Position numbers and translations under genes: made by a program. Source: Ottowia oryzae (GTDB lineage Bacteria > Pseudomonadota > Gammaproteobacteria > Burkholderiales > Burkholderiaceae_C). From it: a stretch of 64,000 nt of DNA. Under the pieces are notes generated by a model. The model made no database searches. It was not told where the DNA came from and saw only the letters and a program-made list of their open reading frames with translations. The DNA is taken from the NCBI RefSeq assembly GCF_003008535.1, contig NZ_CP027666.1, forward strand, positions 1,973,501 to 2,037,500, in the 5' to 3' direction. Positions 59,239 to 64,000 of this stretch are shown here, in pieces; within the stretch, counting starts at the first letter, position 1; each line of letters begins with the position of its first letter.

Positions 59239-60027
59239 ATGCGCATCCTGCTGGCCGAAGACGACACGATGATTGGCGAGGTGGTGCTCGACGCGCTGCG
59301 CGCCGAGCACTACGCCGTGGACTGGGTCAAGGACGGCGCCATGGCCGACACGGCCCTCACCACCGCCGATTACGACCTGCTGCTGCTGGACCTGGGCCTG
59401 CCCCGCAAGGACGGGCTGGACGTGCTACGCGCCCTGCGCGGCCGCCACCAGCGCCTGCCGGTGCTGATCGCCACCGCGCGCGACGCCGTGGGCCAGCGCG
59501 TGGCGGGGCTGGACGCGGGGGCGGACGACTACATCGTCAAGCCCTACGACCTGGACGAGCTGCTGGCGCGCATCCGCGCCCTGCTGCGCCGCGCCGACGG
59601 CCGGGCCGAGCCAGCGTACGAATGGGGCGATGTGCGCATCGTCCCGGCCACGCGCGAAGTCACCCAGGCTGGCGTGCCCGTGGTGCTGTCGGCGCGCGAA
59701 TGGGCGGTGCTGGAGCCGCTGCTGGCGCGCCCAGGGCGGGTGCTGTCGCGCCAGCAGCTCGAGGAAAAGCTGTATTCCTGGCGCGACGAGGTCAGCAGCA
59801 ACGCGGTAGAGGTGTACATCCACGGCGTGCGCAAAAAGCTGGGGGCCGAGCTGATCCAGAACGTGCGCGGCCTGGGCTACCTGGTGCCGGCGCAGGAAAT
59901 GGCCCGGCCAACCGCAGCGCCAGGCCATCCTGGCGCCTTGGCGGATCAGGCCGCCGCGCAGCAAGATCGCCCGGCAGCGCCTGGCCAAGCTGGCGGCGGT
60001 GAAGCCGACCACCCCAAGCACCGATGA
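59239..60027 (+). CDS. OmpR/QseB-type response regulator with an extended C-terminus
   Basis: The 262-residue product has a receiver domain (MRILLAEDDTMIGEVVL, phosphate-accepting Asp in LLLLDLGLP, Lys in DDYIVKPYDLDEL) and a winged-helix DNA-binding domain (SSNAVEVYIHGVRKKLG and IQNVRGLGYLVPA). QseB-type members end near that point; here about 40 alanine/proline-rich residues follow. The stop overlaps the sensor start (ATGA), confirming a pair. The ATG at 59239 is chosen; an upstream start adds 19 residues from intergenic DNA. Confidence 0.9.
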   Translation: MRILLAEDDTMIGEVVLDALRAEHYAVDWVKDGAMADTALTTADYDLLLLDLGLPRKDGLDVLRALRGRHQRLPVLIATARDAVGQRVAGLDAGADDYIVKPYDLDELLARIRALLRRADGRAEPAYEWGDVRIVPATREVTQAGVPVVLSAREWAVLEPLLARPGRVLSRQQLEEKLYSWRDEVSSNAVEVYIHGVRKKLGAELIQNVRGLGYLVPAQEMARPTAAPGHPGALADQAAAQQDRPAAPGQAGGGEADHPKHR

Positions 60028-61412
60028 ATACTATGAATACGATAGCTGCCAGCGCTGGAGCAGCGGGCGCTGAAGGCCAATTTGGCTTGCAAAAGACAGG
60101 CCCCTCCCTTCGAGGCAGGCTGATCCGTTCTCTGCTGGCCGCCGTGGCGGTGATCGCCGTGCTGCAGGCGCTGGTCACCTGGCGCACCGCGCTGGCCGAG
60201 ACCGAATCCGTCTTTGACGCGCAGATGGAGCGCATAGCCCTGTCGCTGACTGGCGGTATGGCGGCCAGCGTGCTGGGCGACGATGCGCTGAACAGCAAGG
60301 AGCGCGGCGCGCGCGACTTGATCATCCAGATCTGGCGCGCCGACGGCGTGATGCTGTACCGCTCGCCCAGCGAGCAGCTGCTGCCGCCGCAAACGGTGAT
60401 CGGCTTTTCCAACGTCCGCGCCAGCAGCGCCGACTTTCGCGTGTACGCGCTGCGCACCAGCACCCAGGTGATCCAGGTCGCGCAAGACACGGCCATGCGC
60501 CGCCAGATTGCCGGCCAGCTGGCGCTGCGGGCCGTGCTGCCCATCGCGCTGCTGGCGCCGCTGCTGATGTTGATCGTCTGGGGCGTCGTGGCGCGGGCGC
60601 TGGGCCCCCTGAACCGCGTGCGCAAGCAGCTGGCCGATCGCCGCCCGGGCGATATTTCGCCCATCGCCACCGACGGCGTGCCGCTGGAAGTGCGCCCGCT
60701 GATCGACGAGCTGAATGCGCTGCTGGCGCGCCTGGCCCGCGCGTGGGACACGCTCACCCATTTCACCGCCGATGCGGCCCATGAGCTGCGCACGCCGCTG
60801 GCCGCGTTGCGCCTGCAGGTGCAAAGCCTGCAGCGCGCCCCCGACGTGGCCACGCGCGACGTGGCGGCCGAGCGCCTGCTGACGGGCATCGACCGCGCCA
60901 CGCGGCTGGTCGAGCAACTGCTGGCGCTGGCCCGGCAAGACGGCGCCGCGCAGGTAGACCTGACCGAGCTGGATCTGGCCGCGCTGGCCCAAAGCGCCGT
61001 GCAGGACGCCGCGCCCAGCGCCGCCGCACGCGGCGTTCAGCTGGCACTGATCGCCCCCGCGCCCGTGCCGCTGCAGGGCCAGGCGGGCGCGCTGGCCGTG
61101 TTGCTGCGCAACCTGCTCGACAACGCCATCCGCCATACGCCGCCGGGCGGGGTGGTGCAGGTGCAGGCCCTGACGGGCGAAAACGCCGCGCCCGACCGCG
61201 CCGTGCTGACGGTGGAAGACGCCGGCCCGGGCGTGCCGCCCGAAGAGCGCCAGCGCGTGCTGGACCGCTTTTACCGCGCGCCTGGCGCGTTGGGCCACGG
61301 CAGCGGCCTGGGGCTGGCCATCGTCAAGTCGGTGGCCGACCAGCACGGCGCTGCCCTGCGCCTGGATGAATCGCCCACGCTCGGCGGCCTGCGTGTGACG
61401 CTGGCCTGGTAG
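60024..61412 (+). CDS. Sensor histidine kinase, QseC-like
   Basis: The 462-residue inner-membrane kinase has two membrane helices (residues about 33-52, LIRSLLAAVAVIAVLQALV, and about 170-190) and a periplasmic sensor region between. The phospho-acceptor is in HELRTPLAALR near residue 253, with N- and G-box ATPase motifs LRNLLDNAIRHTPPGG and GHGSGLGLAIVKSV. The first ~25 residues (MNTMNTIAASAGAAGAEG) are encoded by a hairpin-repeat copy, so the natural start may lie further in, but the overlap with the regulator stop supports the ATG at 60024. Signal is unknown. Confidence 0.9.
   Translation: MNTMNTIAASAGAAGAEGQFGLQKTGPSLRGRLIRSLLAAVAVIAVLQALVTWRTALAETESVFDAQMERIALSLTGGMAASVLGDDALNSKERGARDLIIQIWRADGVMLYRSPSEQLLPPQTVIGFSNVRASSADFRVYALRTSTQVIQVAQDTAMRRQIAGQLALRAVLPIALLAPLLMLIVWGVVARALGPLNRVRKQLADRRPGDISPIATDGVPLEVRPLIDELNALLARLARAWDTLTHFTADAAHELRTPLAALRLQVQSLQRAPDVATRDVAAERLLTGIDRATRLVEQLLALARQDGAAQVDLTELDLAALAQSAVQDAAPSAAARGVQLALIAPAPVPLQGQAGALAVLLRNLLDNAIRHTPPGGVVQVQALTGENAAPDRAVLTVEDAGPGVPPEERQRVLDRFYRAPGALGHGSGLGLAIVKSVADQHGAALRLDESPTLGGLRVTLAW
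60031..60094 (+). repeat. Hairpin repeat copy forming the start of the sensor kinase gene
   Basis: ATACGATAGCTGCCAGCGCTGGAGCAGCGGGCGCTGAAGGCC, then AATTTGGCTTGC: a plus-orientation copy translated as TIAASAGAAGAEGQFGLQ. Confidence 0.85.
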
Positions 61413-61516
61413 GCAGGCGCCGCTGAAGGCGTGCGTGGCACTCGCAGGGTGCCCCCATCTGCAACGGCGCTTGCGCGGCTGGCCCGCGCAACCCACGTGA
61501 GAGCCCAGGCGCCGTG

Positions 61517-62403
61517 CTAGGACTTGAACTGCTCGATCACCTCCAGCACCGCCATGACAGCCAGATCGCTTGCCGCCGCCTGGCGGCTGGCCACGGCCAT
61601 CGGCCGCATCAGCGCGGGCTTCATGGGGCGAATGCACACGCCTTGCGCATCCGCCAGATCGGCCACCTCTTCGCAGGGCAGGATGGCCGCGGCTTGCGCG
61701 GCGGCGGCTAGGCTTTTGAGGGCGCCGGGATAGCTCAAGGCCAGGTAGGGCCGGGGGCTGAGGCCGGCCTGACCGAACCACCCGGCGATCAGCCCATGCA
61801 TCTGCGTGGCCGGCGTGAAGCTGGCCCAGCGCCTTTGCGCCAGCCATTCGGGCGTGATGGCGGCCGGCGGCGCCCACGCGGCGGGCAGCAGCACGACCAT
61901 GGCGTCCTGCCGCCAGGGCTGCAGCCGCACCTCGGGCGTGGCCGGTTGCGGGCTGGCGACGATGGCGATGTCCAGCGTGCCCGCCTTCAGGCGGCGCATG
62001 GCTTCGGCCGAGCCCACGGCCTCCAGCCGCAGCTCGATGTCGGGGTTTGCGCATGGAGCCGCTGCAGCATCAGCGGCAGCAGCTGCGTGCTCACGCCCGC
62101 CGACACGGCCACCCGCACCATGCCCGCCCGGCCAGTCGCACGGCGGCGCACTCGGTCCACCAGATCATCGCCAGCGGCCAGCAGCTTGCGCCCGTCCTGC
62201 ACCAGCACGGCGCCGGCAGGCGTCAGCTCTGCCAAGCGTCTGCCGCGGATGACCAGCGGCGTGTCCAGCCAGCTTTCCAGCTCCTTCACGTGCAGGCTGA
62301 CGGTGGGCGGCGCCAGGTGCAGCGCCTGCGCAGCGGCAGCGAAGGTGCCCAGATCTGCAATGGCGATCAGGGTGCGCAGTTGATCCAGGTTCAGTTCACG
62401 CAT
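61517..62403 (-). pseudogene. LysR-family regulator, interrupted by an apparent one-base frameshift
   Basis: The N-terminal part from the ATG at 62403 (MRELNLDQLRTLIAIADL) encodes the LysR winged helix (FAAAAQALHLAPPTVSLHVK). After residue about 120 the frame would continue out of phase; the rest of the ligand-binding domain (GSAEAMRRLKAGTLDIAIV...) is in a second frame to 61517. The break falls at about 62042-62055, where the coding strand reads GCGCAAACCCCGACATCG. Adding one base would give HAQNPDIELRLEA, the expected family sequence. It could be a real pseudogene or a homopolymer sequencing error. The total length fits a normal ~295-residue LysR protein. Confidence 0.85.
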
Positions 62404-62807
62404 CAGCAATGATGAACTGAACGCTCAGTAAATTCAACTTTACGTAACCCCGAGCGGGCGAGAGCATCGCCCCATGCCACTGCCCGATGCTCAACCCGCC
62501 AACGATCGCCCCAGCCCAACCGAGCGCGCGCTGAACGCGTCCGCAACGCCCACGAGCGCCCCGGCGACTGCGGCAGATACGCCGCCCACGCGCCGTTGGA
62601 TGCACGCGCTGCACGATCTGCTTCAGCGCGCCGAAGCCCGCATTACAGCGAACTTCAGGGTGCCACCCGGAGGGGGTTAGGCCCACTCCAGCCCAGCCTC
62701 AGCCCAGGCGCATGGCTGCAACAGCCCAGCCTAAGTTTCCCCTAATTGTCGTGCCGCACATTCGCACCATCCCGCCACAACGGCGGCCATGACACAAGGA
62801 TCGGGAA
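62404..62807. other. Intergenic region, LysR gene / protease
   Basis: A 404-bp divergent region that should carry the LysR promoter and the protease promoter. Apart from a doubtful small open frame at 62474-62680, no gene or clear LysR-type T-N11-A operator was recognised. Confidence 0.5.
62474..62680 (+). CDS. Doubtful small open frame
   Basis: A 68-codon frame (MPLPDAQPANDRPSPTE...RRWMHALHDLLQRAEARI) has a disordered proline/alanine-rich start and a possible C-terminal helix. I do not recognise it, and no ribosome site is clear. It may be chance coding in GC-rich DNA. Confidence 0.25.
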   Translation: MPLPDAQPANDRPSPTERALNASATPTSAPATAADTPPTRRWMHALHDLLQRAEARITANFRVPPGGG

Positions 62808-64000
62808 ATGAACACCATGGAACTGAAATCGAAAAAACTCGTGGCTGCATTGCTCGCCGCAGGGGTATTGGGCGGCGTGGGCGCCACGGCGGTGGACCGC
62901 CTGCAAAGCCAGGCGCATGCGCAGGCGGCGCCAGCGGTGGTGCAGGCCGCCACCGCGCCCGCTGGTGCCAATGTGGCGCCGGCGATGGGGCTGCCCAACT
63001 TCAGCGCCATTGCCGCCAAGTACGGCCCGGCGGTGGTCAACATCAGTGTCAGCGGTACGCGCAAGGTGTCGATGAACGGCGACGATGACGACGGGGACGA
63101 CAGCGACAGCGCGCCCGCCGCTGCCCAGCGCGGCGCCGGGCCCGACGCGCAGCTGCAGGAGTTCATGCGCCAGTTTGGCTTTCCGCCCGGCATGCTGGGG
63201 CAGATGCCCGGCCGTGGGCGAGGCCCCGCTCAAGAGCAGCCGATGCACGGCCAGGGCTCTGGCTTCATCGTCAGCCCGGATGGCCTGATTCTGACCAACG
63301 CCCACGTGGTGCGCGGCGCTCAGGAGGTGACGGTGAAGCTGACCGACCGGCGCGAATTCAAGGCCAAGGTGCTGGGCCGCGACGACAAGACCGACGTGGC
63401 CGTGATCAAGATCAACGCCACCGGCCTGCCCACCTTGCCGCTGGGCAGCAGCCAGGCGCTGATGCCCGGCGAATGGGTGATGGCCATCGGCTCGCCTTTT
63501 GGCTTTGAGAACAGCGTGACCGCAGGCGTGGTCAGCGCCAAGGGCCGTTCGCTGCCCGACGACAGCGCCGTGCCCTTCATCCAGACCGACGTGCCCGTCA
63601 ACCCCGGCAACTCGGGCGGCCCGCTGCTGAACGCGCGCGGCGAGGTGGTGGGCATCAATTCGCAGATCTATAGCCGCTCGGGCGGTTACCAGGGCCTGTC
63701 TTTTGCGATTCCCATCGAGCTGGCCACGCACGTGCAGCAGCAGCTGGTGGCCACCGGCAAGGTGGACCACGCCCGCCTGGGCGTAACGGTGCAAGACGTG
63801 AACCAGGCGTTTGCCGATTCCTTCAAGCTGCCTAGGCCCGAGGGCGCCTTGGTGGCCAACGTGGAAGCCGGTGGCCCGGCCGCCAGCGCCGGGTTGAAGG
63901 CCGGCGACGTCATCACCAAGGTGGATGGGCAACCGGTGGTGGCCTCGGGCGACCTGCCGGCGGCCATTGGCCTGGCCAAGCCGGGCGACCGCGTCAAGCT
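62808..64000 (+). CDS. DegP/HtrA-type serine protease (Do family), partial at the right edge
   Basis: The frame is open from the ATG at 62808 (AAGGA seven bases upstream) to the window edge, 397 codons. It has a signal peptide (KLVAALLAAGVLGGVGATAV) and a trypsin-like domain with the full triad: His in ILTNAHVVRG, Asp in KTDVAVIKI and Ser in VNPGNSGGPLL. A PDZ domain follows from about residue 325 (ARLGVTVQDVNQAF and GLKAGDVITKVDGQPV) and is cut by the edge. Such proteases degrade or refold misfolded periplasmic proteins. The acidic insert GDDDDGDDSDS near residue 88 lies in the LA-loop position typical of DegP/MucD. Confidence 0.93.
   Translation, partial: MNTMELKSKKLVAALLAAGVLGGVGATAVDRLQSQAHAQAAPAVVQAATAPAGANVAPAMGLPNFSAIAAKYGPAVVNISVSGTRKVSMNGDDDDGDDSDSAPAAAQRGAGPDAQLQEFMRQFGFPPGMLGQMPGRGRGPAQEQPMHGQGSGFIVSPDGLILTNAHVVRGAQEVTVKLTDRREFKAKVLGRDDKTDVAVIKINATGLPTLPLGSSQALMPGEWVMAIGSPFGFENSVTAGVVSAKGRSLPDDSAVPFIQTDVPVNPGNSGGPLLNARGEVVGINSQIYSRSGGYQGLSFAIPIELATHVQQQLVATGKVDHARLGVTVQDVNQAFADSFKLPRPEGALVANVEAGGPAASAGLKAGDVITKVDGQPVVASGDLPAAIGLAKPGDRVK

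Noticed and set aside
2908..60094. A dispersed CRISPR array made of the hairpin repeats
   Set aside because: Copies are kilobases apart, in both orientations and diverged, without spacers; no cas gene is present.
62396..62686. A 96-codon minus-strand frame upstream of the LysR gene
   Set aside because: It overlaps the divergent promoter region, has no recognisable domain, and lacks a ribosome site.

Overview
The window is high-GC DNA from a betaproteobacterium, most likely Burkholderiales/Comamonadaceae. I base this on the overall set of proteins (a Bordetella-type FtrABCD iron system, DarP/PmbA, an IPTL-CTERM protein, TrmO, YajQ, DUF2164, DUF2242) and on a short hairpin repeat, TAGCTGCCAGCGC...GCGCTGG, that I associate with that family. 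The genus is not determined. Almost all of it is chromosomal housekeeping DNA. No rRNA, tRNA, CRISPR array or prophage was seen.

Left edge (1-6448, minus strand): an accessory pair that looks like an anti-phage or restriction module. A phospholipase D-like domain fused to a Swi2/Snf2 helicase is followed by an Eco57I/type IIG-like adenine methylase that runs off the left edge. Five perfect TCTCC units lie early in the helicase frame, so the module may be phase variable. 6610-14229: fbp and pepN (overlapping ATGA), prfB with its programmed +1 frameshift, and an L-lactate permease with a strong UUCG terminator. 14230-25300: an alpha/beta hydrolase, tas, ybaK, plsY-ridA, a periplasmic retropepsin, yajQ, DUF2164, murB, an L7/L12-like small protein, trmO, a molbindin with an apparent one-base deletion, an MFS transporter and a MarR-GNAT fusion. 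25459-31280: ppnP, trmJ, an IPTL-CTERM surface protein whose 3' end overlaps trmJ, cysE, a zinc-ribbon/Card1-like nuclease, mog and darP. 31437-33151: a dispersed repeat split by an IS30-family element between darP and pmbA. 34597-37907: a DUF6600 protein, yqeY and rpsU. 38264-42474: an iron-acquisition neighbourhood with a beta-barrel protein converging on ftrABCD, each end carrying a Fur-box-like sequence. 42578-48035: a YhiN-type flavoprotein, an inverted pair of long repeats, ybiB-cobA, a thioredoxin and a signal-less ModA-like protein. 48313-52634: a CBS protein, tsaD, Hsp20, a DUF2242 lipoprotein and a Tat-exported LivK-like binding protein. 52806-59001: a complete Mrp cation/proton antiporter operon with fused A/B subunits. 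59239-64000: a two-component system, a frameshifted LysR regulator and a DegP/HtrA-type protease cut by the right edge.

The strongest unexplained structure is the roughly 55-bp hairpin repeat, of which I count 23 copies in 64 kb. Most lie between genes. Five lie inside reading frames (pepN, trmJ, the YhiN-like flavoprotein, tsaD and the sensor kinase) without breaking them. A second, longer repeat of about 340 bp occurs three times, once interrupted by the IS30 element and twice as an inverted pair.
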